Of a DNA stretch of 64,000 bases, positions 33,346 to 41,667 are shown piece by piece (the stretch's first letter is position 1; each line of letters begins with the position of its first letter). The DNA is from CAWDLX01 sp046728155. Its GTDB lineage: Bacteria > Actinomycetota > Actinomycetes > Mycobacteriales > Micromonosporaceae. A program made the translations under genes and the position numbers. Location of the stretch: the NCBI GenBank assembly GCA_046728155.1, contig JBKPDY010000023.1, positions 36,496-100,495 on the forward strand, in the 5' to 3' direction. The notes below the pieces were generated by a model that was not told where the DNA came from, ran no database searches, and saw only the letters and a list, made by a program, of their open reading frames with translations.

Positions 33346-34038
33346 GTGGGCAGTGGCCGCGGCGACTGGTTGAGCTGGGACGGGTACGCGGCCGGCTGGG
33401 CGGCCCTTCACCTCGGCGTTGACCCGCGCCACTCCCCGCGGTCGGTACGGGGCTGGCTACGACTGTCCTATGTGCTCGGTCGTGCCCTCGGCCGGCTCGG
33501 GGTGCGGCCCGGCGCAGTAACGCTCGCCGGAGTACTGCTTTCGCTCGCTGTCCCCATCGTGGTGGTGTTCCGGGGCTGGTTCTTCTTCGCCGCCGCAGGT
33601 CTCGTCCTGCTCGCCGCCCTCGCCGACTCCGCCGATGGCGCGCTCGCGGTGATGACCGCCCGGGTCAGCCGACTCGGCTCGTTCGACGACGCGTTGGCCG
33701 ACCGTGTCAGCGAGGCCGCCTGGCTGCTCGCGCTCTGGCTTGTCGGCGGCCACGGCGTGCTCGTGGTCGGGTGTGGGGCCGTGTCGTGGCTGCACGAGTA
33801 CGTCCGGGCCCGCGCCACGGCGTCCGGCATGGTCGGCATCGGTATCGTGACCGCCAACGAACGTCCGACCAGGGTCATCGCGGTCATCGCGGCGCTCGGT
33901 CTGGGCGGTCTGAATTGGCAGATCAACCCGAGTCTGGTTCCGGGTTCGGTCACCGTCGTGCTCGCCATCTGGCTTCTGCTCGCCGTGCTCGCGATCGCTC
34001 GGCTGATCGAGACGGTGCGGGCGACACTACGTCGATGA
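33346..34038 (+). CDS. CDP-alcohol phosphatidyltransferase family protein
   Basis: A 230-residue membrane protein with six predicted helices. The CDP-alcohol phosphotransferase motif appears as DSADGALAVMTARVSRLG then FDDALADR, with the metal-binding Asp residues present; the spacing between DG and AR is four residues longer than in the textbook motif, as in an actinobacterial subfamily. It transfers a phosphoalcohol from a CDP-activated lipid or polyol; the acceptor is unknown. GTG 33346 follows the metF stop after two bases. Its end overlaps the convergent desaturase-like gene by 12 bases. Confidence 0.83.
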   Translation: MGSGRGDWLSWDGYAAGWAALHLGVDPRHSPRSVRGWLRLSYVLGRALGRLGVRPGAVTLAGVLLSLAVPIVVVFRGWFFFAAAGLVLLAALADSADGALAVMTARVSRLGSFDDALADRVSEAAWLLALWLVGGHGVLVVGCGAVSWLHEYVRARATASGMVGIGIVTANERPTRVIAVIAALGLGGLNWQINPSLVPGSVTVVLAIWLLLAVLAIARLIETVRATLRR

Positions 34039-35496
34039 CCGCAGGTCTTCGGCGACGAGGTCCGCCACGATCTGCGCGGAGAGGGCAACCATCGGAAGGC
34101 CACCACCTGGATGGGTCGAGCCGCCCACGAGGTAGAGCCCACGCAGCGGTCCGCGGTTCGGCGGCTTCAGCAGGCGATGCCCGGGCGTTCCGTAGATCGC
34201 CCCTCCGGGCGTGCCGGTCGCCGACTCGAGATCGGCCGGGGTACGGACCTCGCGGAACAGGATCCGGTCCCGGATCTCGAGGCCGCGGGCCGCCAGCACG
34301 GCCAGGATCCGGTCGGCGTAAGCCTCGGCGAGTCCGGGGGAGCGCCAGTTGAGCGCACCGTGAGGTGGTGCGTTGACGAGGATGGTCCAGGCCTCGTATC
34401 CGTCCGGCCGGACGGTCCGATCGTCGGGCATGGTGACGTAGATTGCCGGATCCGCCACCGGACGGGCCGGGCGGCCGAAGATGGCGTCGAACTCGGCGTC
34501 GTAGTCGCCCGGGAAGAACACGGTGTGCTGGGCGAGCGCCTCGGTGTGCCCGCGTATGCCGAGCAGGACGACGAACCCGGCGAGACTGCGCTCGCCCAGT
34601 CGCGCCGCCCGCGGCGGGCTCGGCAGAAGGTCCCGATAGAGTACAAGTGCGTCTACATTGGACACCACGATGTCGGCGCCGACCCGCTCGCCGCCCAGAT
34701 GGATGGCGCTCACGCGTCCGCGGGCCGATTCGACCGAGGCGACGGGCACTCCAGTGTGGACGCGCACCCCCATCGCCGCGCACCGCCGGCCGAGTGCGTC
34801 GGCGAGACTGGCGACACCGCCGCGAAGGTACCAGCCACCGAACGTCAGCTCCGCGTACGGGATGGCCAGCAGTGCGGCCGGCGCCCGTCGAGGGTCGGCG
34901 CCCGCGTACGTGGCGTAACGGTCAAGGAGCAGCCGCAGCCGTGGATCGTCCAGGTACGCGCGACCGAGGCCGCGCAGGGTCCGGCCGGGACCGATACTGA
35001 CCAGGTCGTTGATGCGCCAAGCCAGTCCGGCCAGCGAGCCAGGACCGTCCACAGGGGACCGGAGGACGTGCCGCCATGATGCGTTCCAGACCTTCGCGGC
35101 CCGGCGCCACAGTCGATGCCATTGCGCCGCCGCAGTCGGTCCGCCCCAGTCGGCCAGCCGGTGCTGGAACTCCGCGTGATCGGTGCACGTGTCCACTATG
35201 GATCGATCGGCGAAAACGTGGCGTACCACCGGGTCCAGCGGCACCGGGTCGAGTTCGTCGGTGAGCGTGGTGCCGGTCGTCGCGAACAGATCGCCGAAGA
35301 CCTGCGGCAGGGTGAGCAGACCCGGCCCGGTGTCGAAGCGGAAGACACCCTGAGGCGTCGTGCGTTCGTACCGGCCGAGCTTCCCACCGATCACATCGGA
35401 CTGTTCGTAGACCGCGACATCGTGGCCGGCGGCACGCAGGCGGAGCGCGCAGGCGAGCCCGCCCACTCCTGCTCCGATGACCGCGACCCGGCTCAC
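34027..35496 (-). CDS. CrtI/CrtD-type carotenoid desaturase
   Basis: A 489-residue FAD-dependent carotenoid oxidoreductase. The N-terminal dinucleotide motif AVIGAGVGGLACALRLRAAG (residues 5-24), YEQSDVIGGKLG, RFDTGPGLLTLPQ and the C-terminal GLYLVGGSTHPGGGLPMV identify the phytoene desaturase family. Several branches exist (phytoene desaturase, 3,4-desaturase CrtD, ketolase); the linked CruF-like and CrtA-like genes make CrtD-type action on a hydrated end plausible, but the sequence alone cannot decide. GTG 35496 overlaps the upstream glycosyltransferase stop by four bases; this is the last gene of a five-gene operon. Confidence 0.88.
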   Translation of the reverse strand: MSRVAVIGAGVGGLACALRLRAAGHDVAVYEQSDVIGGKLGRYERTTPQGVFRFDTGPGLLTLPQVFGDLFATTGTTLTDELDPVPLDPVVRHVFADRSIVDTCTDHAEFQHRLADWGGPTAAAQWHRLWRRAAKVWNASWRHVLRSPVDGPGSLAGLAWRINDLVSIGPGRTLRGLGRAYLDDPRLRLLLDRYATYAGADPRRAPAALLAIPYAELTFGGWYLRGGVASLADALGRRCAAMGVRVHTGVPVASVESARGRVSAIHLGGERVGADIVVSNVDALVLYRDLLPSPPRAARLGERSLAGFVVLLGIRGHTEALAQHTVFFPGDYDAEFDAIFGRPARPVADPAIYVTMPDDRTVRPDGYEAWTILVNAPPHGALNWRSPGLAEAYADRILAVLAARGLEIRDRILFREVRTPADLESATGTPGGAIYGTPGHRLLKPPNRGPLRGLYLVGGSTHPGGGLPMVALSAQIVADLVAEDLRSST

Positions 35497-36629
35497 GACC
35501 CGGCTCGGGGTGCAGCCTCGACGCGGCGACCCTTCCACACCAGGGTTCCCCGGCTGCGCCCGCGCAGAGATCCGATCAGGAGCCAGGCGAAGAGTCCAAT
35601 CGAGACAGGCTGAGCAAGCGCGTCGGGCCACGTACGTCCACCTGTGGTACGGGCACTGACCGCCCTGCCCACGACCGCCAGTACGTAGGCAGCGAGGGCC
35701 GGCCAGACCCATCGCCACCGTTCGGTCACCGAGCCGACGATCGCGACCACGGGCGGCACGGCATACAGGAGCATGAGGGCCGCGATGACGGCGACCGCGC
35801 CGGCGAGGGAGCCGAACGCGGCCCACAGCGACTTCTGGTAGCCGGCCCGCAGCTCGGTCCAGGACGCGTACATCCGGCAGGAGGCGAGCCGCGAGCCGTC
35901 CGCGAGGGCGACCCGGCCGCCGGTACGTTTGACCGCCCGGGCGAGTTCGATGTCCTCGAGTACACGGTCACGGACGGCGGCGTGTCCTCCGGCACGCTCA
36001 TAGCCCGCACGCGTAAACACCAGGAACTGGCCGCCGGCCGCGGTCAGCGGCGCGAGGCGTGAGCGCTCCATGACCCGAACGGGCACGAACGTGAGCCAGG
36101 ACCATGGCAGCAGCGGCTGGACCAACCGCTCGCCGGCCGATCCGGCCGCCAACCGCGGATAAGGGCTGACCAGATCGAAGCCGGCGAGCAGAGCGACCGC
36201 CGAGGCAACGGCGTCCGGGGTGAGAACAACGTCGGCATCCATGAAGATGATCACCGGTGCGGTCGCCCGGCGGGCCAACTGGTGGCACGCGTGGGGCTTG
36301 CCAAGCCAACCCTCCGGAGTCGCTGCGCCGCTGACGAGCGTTACCCGCGCGTCCTCGGCGCAGACGCGCCGGACCACGTCGACCGTGTGGTCGCCCGACC
36401 CGTCGTCGAGCACCGTGACCCGGAGCCGCGGCACTCCGCGCTGGCCGAGGACCGACCGCAGACACGCCTCGACCCGGCGAGCCTCGTCCCGTACGGGTAG
36501 CAGAACGTCGACCTCATGCTCCACAGGGGACGGTTGCGGCGGCGGTCGGCGTAAGAGGATCGCGTTTAAACCGGTGTGGACGGTCAACCCCGCGACGACG
36601 GTGGCGAGCAACCACAGTAGCGGGGTCAT
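35493..36629 (-). CDS. Family 2 glycosyltransferase, carotenoid-linked
   Basis: A 378-residue membrane glycosyltransferase (GT-A fold). An N-terminal membrane helix (LLWLLATVVAGLTVHTGL) is followed by VDVLLPVRDEARRVEACL, VTVLDDGSGDHTV, IIFMDADVVLTPDAV with the DxD metal motif, and EDIELARAVKRTGG; three or four C-terminal helices follow. It most likely attaches sugar to a hydroxylated carotenoid, like CruG or CrtQ proteins (inference from context). ATG 36629 overlaps the CruF-like stop and GTGA couples it to the desaturase. Confidence 0.88.
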   Translation of the reverse strand: MTPLLWLLATVVAGLTVHTGLNAILLRRPPPQPSPVEHEVDVLLPVRDEARRVEACLRSVLGQRGVPRLRVTVLDDGSGDHTVDVVRRVCAEDARVTLVSGAATPEGWLGKPHACHQLARRATAPVIIFMDADVVLTPDAVASAVALLAGFDLVSPYPRLAAGSAGERLVQPLLPWSWLTFVPVRVMERSRLAPLTAAGGQFLVFTRAGYERAGGHAAVRDRVLEDIELARAVKRTGGRVALADGSRLASCRMYASWTELRAGYQKSLWAAFGSLAGAVAVIAALMLLYAVPPVVAIVGSVTERWRWVWPALAAYVLAVVGRAVSARTTGGRTWPDALAQPVSIGLFAWLLIGSLRGRSRGTLVWKGRRVEAAPRAGS

Positions 36630-37516
36630 CGGCGTACCAGTGCGACGGTCAGTGGCACGGCGATCAGACCCATTCCCAGTCCTCCCCACAGCGCCGATCG
36701 CGGCAGGTCAAGGAAGACGGCGTGGGCCAGCACGGAGGACGCGTACGTCCAGAGGTAGAGCGCCAGCACCGGCGCGTCCGCCCGGAAGTCCGGGTGCCCC
36801 TGCCCGACGGCGGCGAGAAGCATCGTCATCATCACGGCGGCGACGACAAGCCACGTCAAGTAGTTCCGGACCGGTATATCCACAGTGGACCATCGCCAGT
36901 ACCCGGCGGCCACCATCTGCGGATCGAGAAAGAGGTCCCAGGTGGCGAGCGCAACGGACGCGACCGCCACGCGGGTCGCGGGCCGGGTGACGAGGTGAGC
37001 GGCGACAACCCAAGCCGGCCATGCCATCCACGTCCAGGCCAGCGGAATGACTACGGGCACCCCGAGAACCCGCGGGCCCAGGGCCGCGGCGTACGCGTAC
37101 GACCCGAAAGGGAATCCGGTGGCGACGCCGACCGCCTCGACGACCAGGCCGCCGCCGGCGGTCACCACCACGAGGGCGGCCGCGGCCCGCCAGCCGCGCG
37201 TCGAGACGGCGTGGCCGGCCGAGACTGCGAATCCGAGCATGACCGTCAACACGACGAGCACCGCCCGGCGGTGGTCCTCGACGAGCGGATAGGCGATCTG
37301 CGCCAGGGCCAGCATGGCCAGCGGCCACCACCGGGCGGTCTTACCGGCTCGCCTTGTCGCTCGCTCCGCACCTTGCACCCCACGAAGACGCTCCACGTCC
37401 GCGGAGGCGCCCCGGTCCCACCAAACGAAGGCGCTCCGCTGCGCTCCACGTCTCCGCGAGGACCCCGGCATAGGCCTGAGGGCCTTGCGATGCTCGCTCG
37501 CTGTCGGCTCGGTCAT
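36626..37516 (-). CDS. cruF: CruF-like carotenoid biosynthesis membrane protein
   Basis: A 296-residue polytopic membrane protein of the CruF/DUF422 family, whose characterised members hydrate the C-1' position of acyclic carotenoid ends. Hallmarks include FGSYAYAAALGPRVLGVPVV, PLAWTWMAW, LATWDLFLDPQMVAAGYWRW and NYLTWLVVA. The assigned ATG (37516) overlaps the GNAT stop and lies inside a repeat unit, so residues 1-58 (MTEPTASEHRKALRP...) are repeat-derived; the conserved protein begins around residue 59. An internal GTG at residue 47 is another possible start. The stop overlaps the glycosyltransferase start (ATGA). Confidence 0.87.
   Translation of the reverse strand: MTEPTASEHRKALRPMPGSSRRRGAQRSAFVWWDRGASADVERLRGVQGAERATRRAGKTARWWPLAMLALAQIAYPLVEDHRRAVLVVLTVMLGFAVSAGHAVSTRGWRAAAALVVVTAGGGLVVEAVGVATGFPFGSYAYAAALGPRVLGVPVVIPLAWTWMAWPAWVVAAHLVTRPATRVAVASVALATWDLFLDPQMVAAGYWRWSTVDIPVRNYLTWLVVAAVMMTMLLAAVGQGHPDFRADAPVLALYLWTYASSVLAHAVFLDLPRSALWGGLGMGLIAVPLTVALVRR
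37343..37516 (-). repeat. Extended RTGA-ended repeat read in frame into cruF
   Basis: A minus-strand extended member of the TEPTASEHR family. It starts ATGACCGAGCC... at the GNAT stop and contains the inserted RRRGAQRSAFVWW module also found (as RRRGAQRGVFVGW) at 20140. Its end is altered (GCCGGTAAG in place of GCCGGCATGA), so unlike the other copies it has no stop and is fused to the CruF-like frame. Confidence 0.85.
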
Positions 37517-38073
37517 CCGGCGAGCGGGTGCGCGGGGTCGAGTGGGAGGGCACGGCCCAGGACCGCGAACGGCCTGAGATCCCCCGGGAACGAGAAGTTG
37601 CGGATCACGTCGACGAAGCCGAAGCGGCGGTAGAGCCGCCACGCACGTGACTTGGTCTCATCCGCCTCTGGCGTCGAGAGCAATGTCGTCCGGGCGACCG
37701 CCATGCTGAGCAGCGTACGTAATTGCAGCGCACCAAGGCCGTGGCCCTGAGCCGGTGGGCGGACGTGCAGCTCGACCACCTCGAAGCAGTCCGTGAGCCA
37801 GGCCTCGCGCTGGTCGCGTGCGATCGCGGCGCGGACCTGGTCATGCCACCACTGTCCCTCCGCGGAGCGGTAGCCGTACCCGAAGCCGAGCAGGATCCCC
37901 TGATCGTCCAGTGTGGCCACCGCCCGGAATCCGTCACGTCGGACGTGGGACCCGATGTAACCGCGGCGGGTGATCAGCAGTTCTCTCGGGTAGCCCATCG
38001 CCTCGCCGTACACGCCGACGACATCGTCCAGACGCCGGGCAAGGTCGTCCGGGGTCCATGCCACGATCCTCAC
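37513..38073 (-). CDS. GNAT-family N-acetyltransferase
   Basis: A 186-residue GNAT acetyltransferase. VVELHVRPPAQGHGLGALQLRTLL contains the acetyl-CoA pyrophosphate-binding Q/RxxGxG/A loop, and SRAWRLYRRFGFVDVIRNF is the closing motif. The substrate is unknown; its position inside a carotenoid operon, with four-base overlaps on both sides, suggests either acylation of a carotenoid glycoside or simple hitch-hiking. GTG 38073 overlaps the CrtA-like stop; longer frames from 38121 run into that gene. Confidence 0.88.
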   Translation of the reverse strand: MRIVAWTPDDLARRLDDVVGVYGEAMGYPRELLITRRGYIGSHVRRDGFRAVATLDDQGILLGFGYGYRSAEGQWWHDQVRAAIARDQREAWLTDCFEVVELHVRPPAQGHGLGALQLRTLLSMAVARTTLLSTPEADETKSRAWRLYRRFGFVDVIRNFSFPGDLRPFAVLGRALPLDPAHPLAG

Positions 38074-38795
38074 GGCCGCGCCGACATCGGGGCCTGCACC
38101 GAGCCGTCCTCCTCCCCGCACCAGCCGATAACGTCGCGGTCACCGCTGACGGCCACGACCGTGAACCGGGCGAAGAGCTCCTCGGCGTACCACTGCCGCA
38201 CGGGCGTCTCGTCGACGACGCGGCGATGATCCGGGTGCTGGTACGCGAACTCTACAAGATCGCGTTCGCTCCGCCACAGGCTGACCGTGCCCTGCCAGCC
38301 GATCGGCGCTTCACCGATTCCGAACGCCGCCAACAAACCGGGAGCCTGCATGACGGCTCGGGCCGCCGGGCGCAGGGCGCGCCAGAATGTCGGCACCTGG
38401 CCAGGCCTCAGCCGGGCGCGGGTCAGGGCGAGCATCGGACCGGGGCCGACCCGTCCGGTTGGACCGAACGGGTGCCCTCCCGCCCACGTTCCATGACTCG
38501 CAACCGGGGACAGGTCCAGGCGGCAGTAGCCGATGGCGAGTCGACGCCAGCGCCGAGCCGGCTGACTCGTGTCGAACGCGCCGGCCGCTACCTCGTCATC
38601 CCAGGCCACTACCGCCGCCCATCGCGTCGGATCCGCGCTTCCCGGCCCGAATCCGCGGCCGGTACCGAGGAGCTTGGCGAAACGCACCCCCGGCAGCCGG
38701 CGCAGCCGGCGGCGATCCGCGACCAGTCGCCAGCCGACGGCCGGAAGCCGGTTCCAAGCTACGCGCCAGACGTGCAACGAGACTGTGCCGGTCAC
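38070..38795 (-). CDS. crtA: Spheroidene monooxygenase-like (CrtA family)
   Basis: A 241-residue haem-containing carotenoid oxygenase of the CrtA family, which adds a keto group at C-2 of acyclic carotenoid ends. Family marks are GTVSLHVWRVAWNRLP, FAKLLGTGRGF, WDDEVAAGAFDTS, ALTRARLRPGQVPTFW, GIGEAPIGWQGTVSLW and FAYQHPDHR with QWYAEELFARF. GTG 38795 is chosen because AGGAG lies five bases upstream; the earlier GTG 38831 adds a low-complexity stretch. It is the first gene of the five-gene operon. Confidence 0.87.
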   Translation of the reverse strand: MTGTVSLHVWRVAWNRLPAVGWRLVADRRRLRRLPGVRFAKLLGTGRGFGPGSADPTRWAAVVAWDDEVAAGAFDTSQPARRWRRLAIGYCRLDLSPVASHGTWAGGHPFGPTGRVGPGPMLALTRARLRPGQVPTFWRALRPAARAVMQAPGLLAAFGIGEAPIGWQGTVSLWRSERDLVEFAYQHPDHRRVVDETPVRQWYAEELFARFTVVAVSGDRDVIGWCGEEDGSVQAPMSARP

Positions 38796-38827
38796 GCTCG
38801 CTCCTGTGCCGCTCACGCTCCTCGCGC

Positions 38828-39292
38828 TCACGCCACCTCGGCCGGGGTACCCGCCGTGATCCGGACCAACTCCGCGAAGGTGGTGGGGAACACCGCGTGG
38901 GGGATGCCGCCAGCCGCCCAGATCTCGGCGTACGGCTCGAGAGCCTTGTCGACCAACGTTCGTACCGGCGCAGGATGACCGACCGGGGCGACGCCGCCGA
39001 TTGACTGCCCTGTGTGCTGCCGGACGAACTCCGGTGTGGCCCGCCGGACCATCTCCGCTTCGACCAGCGCAGCCACCTTGGTGGTATCGACCCGATGCGC
39101 ACCGGACGTCAGGACCAGCAACGGCTTCCCGTCTGCGTCGAAGATGAGCGAGTTCGCGATCTGGCCGACCTCCACACCGAGGGCGGCGGCGGCCGCGGCG
39201 GCGGTCGAGACCGCATCAGGCAGTACGCGAATCTCTCCGTGCGCGCCGGCCGCCTCAAGCGCCTCGTGGACGTGCCTGACGTTGGGGTGCAT
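38828..39292 (-). CDS. YbaK/EbsC-family aminoacyl-tRNA editing protein
   Basis: A 154-residue trans-editing domain protein that hydrolyses mischarged aminoacyl-tRNA. IANSLIFDADGKPLLVLTSGAHRVD, the Lys in VDTTKVAALV and TGQSIGGVAPVGHP, are conserved family segments. ATG 39292 (MHPNVRHVHEALEAAG) is the natural start. It lies 20 bases downstream of the EamA transporter gene and about 30 bases upstream of crtA on the same strand. Confidence 0.92.
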   Translation of the reverse strand: MHPNVRHVHEALEAAGAHGEIRVLPDAVSTAAAAAAALGVEVGQIANSLIFDADGKPLLVLTSGAHRVDTTKVAALVEAEMVRRATPEFVRQHTGQSIGGVAPVGHPAPVRTLVDKALEPYAEIWAAGGIPHAVFPTTFAELVRITAGTPAEVA

Positions 39293-39312
39293 GTACCAAT
39301 CTTGCGGGCCGG

Positions 39313-40314
39313 TCAGGCCGGTGGAATCTCGGGGGTTGCGCCCACGCCGGCCGGGCTCGGCAGGTGTTGCCCGGGTGGGGTCGCTGTGCGCGCCGGACGG
39401 GCGGTGCGTGCCGTCTCGGCGAGGACAAGCCCGGTGAGTACCACCAATCCGCCCACGATCTGAGCCGGGGAGAGTACCTCGCCGAGCAGAGCCCAGGCGA
39501 ACATGCTCGCCAGCACCGGTTCGCTCATGCCGATGATGCTGACGCTGGTCGGCGGCAGGTGTCGCAGCGAGGCCGTGACGAGCAGGTACGCGGCGACGCT
39601 GCCGAAGATGACCAGATATGTGGCGAGTAGCCACATCGGCACGCCCTGGCTGGTGCCACGCAGCAGGCCGCCGGGGAATCGCCACCACGGCCGTACCAAG
39701 GATCCGGCGACCGCCGCGAAGCCGAACGCCCACCAGGTGACGGAGAGCGGATCGCGGACGGTGACCGATCTCGATCCGAGGACGAAGTAGCACGCCAGCA
39801 GAACGGCACAGGTCAGGCCGGCGACGACCCCGACCGGGTCGAGGTTCATCGAGCCGGTCCACAGCTCGGCGACGCACGCGAGCCCAAGCAGGCAGAGCAG
39901 AAGGCCGACCCACAGCCTGGGCTTGACCTGCTGATGGTCGCCGAAGCGGACCCACAGAGCGACGAAGAGCGGCCCGGTGTACTCGAACAGCAGCCCGATG
40001 CCCACGGGTAGACGGCTGATCGCCACGAAGTAGAGCAGGGGGACGAGGAAGAATCCCGTGAGGCCGAAAGCGACCAGCCTGGGGAGTTCGGCCCGGCGGA
40101 TCGCCAGCCGACGCAGCCGCGACCCGGCTGAGCTCGGCGTGAACAGGCACAGGAGCAGCAGGCCGACGAAGGCCCCGGTGGCCCGGAACGTAGTGAGCTG
40201 CGGGGGATCGAAGCCGCCCAGCAAAAGCAGCTTGGACACTGTGCCGTTGAGCGCGAAGAGCCCCGCGGCGGAGACCACCATGAGGATGCCGACGGTGGGG
40301 CGTTGGCCGCGCAT
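39313..40314 (-). CDS. EamA/DMT-superfamily transporter
   Basis: A 333-residue inner-membrane protein with ten predicted helices in two EamA repeats (first from VGILMVVSAAGLFALNGTVS, second from LDPVGVVAGLTCAVLLACYFV). The closing SVSIIGMSEPVLASMFAWALLGEVLSP is the most conserved EamA segment. A Pro-rich tail follows. Members export amino acids or metabolites; the substrate here is unknown. ATG 40314 is the assigned start. Confidence 0.92.
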   Translation of the reverse strand: MRGQRPTVGILMVVSAAGLFALNGTVSKLLLLGGFDPPQLTTFRATGAFVGLLLLCLFTPSSAGSRLRRLAIRRAELPRLVAFGLTGFFLVPLLYFVAISRLPVGIGLLFEYTGPLFVALWVRFGDHQQVKPRLWVGLLLCLLGLACVAELWTGSMNLDPVGVVAGLTCAVLLACYFVLGSRSVTVRDPLSVTWWAFGFAAVAGSLVRPWWRFPGGLLRGTSQGVPMWLLATYLVIFGSVAAYLLVTASLRHLPPTSVSIIGMSEPVLASMFAWALLGEVLSPAQIVGGLVVLTGLVLAETARTARPARTATPPGQHLPSPAGVGATPEIPPA

Positions 40315-40455
40315 GGCATCACGCTACCGGCCCGTGATGGCCGGACGGCTCCGCGGTCCTTACCGCAGGGCCGCGCCGCCGGCACGCAGCCCGTTTGCCC
40401 GGACATCAGGGCAAGGCACCCTCGGGAAGGCCCCGGCCCCGGCCGCTAGCGTATC

Positions 40456-40562
40456 CACATACTGGGAGTCGACCCCAAGATCGCCGTTAGCGCACCAAAA
40501 GCGCCGCGACGCGTCATTTCTGATGCTGGGACGCCGATCTTTGGCTGCTATCCCGGGATGTG
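40456..40562. repeat. Full copy of the ~108-base imperfect palindrome
   Basis: CACATACTGGGA...TCCCGGGATGTG outer arms and AAGATCG...CGATCTT inner arms are conserved relative to the copy at 24917; the innermost CATCAGAA arm has changed to CACCAAAA on the left while TTCTGATG is kept on the right. It lies between the divergent EamA gene and the SOS-type operon. Confidence 0.8.
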
Positions 40563-40701
40563 AGACGTAACACCCTTCGCCATGCTCCGGCGGCCGATCT
40601 CACGACGGCGCTCGAGACGCCACAGCTCGCAATACTGCGACGTTGCTCGAGCGTTGCGTCCCTGCCAACTCTTGATCTTGTCGCGACCCGAGTGCCTCGT
40701 A

Positions 40702-40797
40702 GTTCGGGTCGCAAGCTCCCCGCATTGCCGCGTGGTTCGGGTCGCAAGCTCCCCGAATTGCCGCGTGGTTCGGGTCGCAAGCTCCCCGAATTGTCGG
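40702..40797 (+). repeat. Three 33-base tandem units
   Basis: Units starting gttcgggtcgcaagctcccc at 40702, 40735 and 40768 lie just upstream of the SOS-type promoter. The period is a multiple of three and an open frame (SGRKLPELPRG) crosses them, but no start site or family supports a gene there. Confidence 0.9.
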
Positions 40798-40805
40798 AGG
40801 GCGGG

Positions 40806-40834
40806 TTTACTCTGTACCCGTGTTCGAATATAGT
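40806..40834 (+). promoter_or_regulatory. SOS-type promoter with LexA-like box
   Basis: TTTACT (-35, 40806-40811) and TATAGT (-10, 40829-40834) are 17 bases apart. The spacer contains ctGTACccgtGTTCga (40812-40827), one mismatch from the actinobacterial LexA consensus GAAC-N4-GTTC, so repressor binding would block the promoter. It drives the HEPN-ImuA-ImuB-DnaE2 operon after a leader of about 285 bases. Confidence 0.7.
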
Positions 40835-41126
40835 TCAGATGTTCGAATGCGGGAGAGATGTTCGCGGCGTCGCTCCCAGCCGGACCAGGTGTTCGCGGGC
40901 CTGGCTCGGAGGTCGGCGTTGCTCGCCGTCCACCCGACCCCCGGGCGGCGGGCAGCGGCCGGAGCGCAGGTCGGGCGAGGTGTGGGGAAGCACCCCGTCC
41001 GACCGGCTGCGGTCACCACCGGCACTGCACGCGCTGCGGGCCCGCCGGGCCCTTCCTCCGCAGCGACCACCACGAAGGCGTCTGTGTCCACATCAGACGC
41101 CAGGGTTACGGAGGAGTGGAGTCCAC

Positions 41127-41627
41127 ATGACGATGTCGACCAGCCTGGCCGCGATGCCGAGCCTGACACACGTCTCGACGATCGGCGCGACCCGGTCGAC
41201 CCCTACGGTGCCGGCTCATGTGCTGCCCCACCGCAGTCCGACCGAACTGTTGGCGATCTCCCGCCAGGGTCTGGCCGAGGCGGTGCGGACCAGATCTGAC
41301 GGTTTGCGCTATGCCACCGCCCACCTCGCCGCCCTGCGAGCGGCGGCCGCTGTCCTTGCCGCCCGGGCCCGCCCCGAGCGACGGCGACGCAACCGGCTGA
41401 CCAACGTCTGGGTCCTGCTCGCCACGGTCGCTCCGGAGCTGGGGGAGTGGGCCTCGTTCTTCGCCGCCGGTGCCGCCAAACGGGCCGCGGCCGAGGCGGG
41501 CATCCCACGAGCGGTGACGACCCGCGAGGCGGATGACCTGGTCCGTGCCGCGGATCAGTTCGTCGAGGTGGCGGCGAACGCACTCGGCCAGGCCTATCAG
41601 CCGAGCTTCGAAGGGCTCGCGTCCTGA
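41127..41627 (+). CDS. SAV_6107-type HEPN-domain protein
   Basis: A 166-residue protein with a disordered N-terminus and a helical HEPN-like domain: SPTELLAISRQGLAEAVRT, RYATAHLAALRAAAAVLAAR, then ELGEWASFFAAGAAKRAAAE and READDLVRAADQFV. I recognise it as the SAV_6107 family. HEPN proteins are often RNases or nucleotide-binding partners, but the RxxxxH catalytic motif is not evident. ATG 41127 has GGAGGAG (41110-41116) ten bases upstream. It is the first gene behind the SOS-type promoter; imuA starts 40 bases after its stop. Confidence 0.8.
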   Translation: MTMSTSLAAMPSLTHVSTIGATRSTPTVPAHVLPHRSPTELLAISRQGLAEAVRTRSDGLRYATAHLAALRAAAAVLAARARPERRRRNRLTNVWVLLATVAPELGEWASFFAAGAAKRAAAEAGIPRAVTTREADDLVRAADQFVEVAANALGQAYQPSFEGLAS

Positions 41628-41667
41628 CCAGGCTTCCGAGCTTGCGGATCGACTGAAGGGGGGACTC

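Noticed and set aside
40822..40848. Direct repeats GTTCGAAT at 40822 and 40841 as LexA boxes
   Set aside because: They are not GAAC-N4-GTTC palindromes; the spacer site at 40814-40825 fits better.
40560..41126. Long frame upstream of the HEPN gene, including the 33-base repeat (and the ATG 40847 frame)
   Set aside because: No good start, no homology, crosses the promoter and box; the strong ribosome-binding site is at 41110. A leader peptide cannot be excluded but is not supported.
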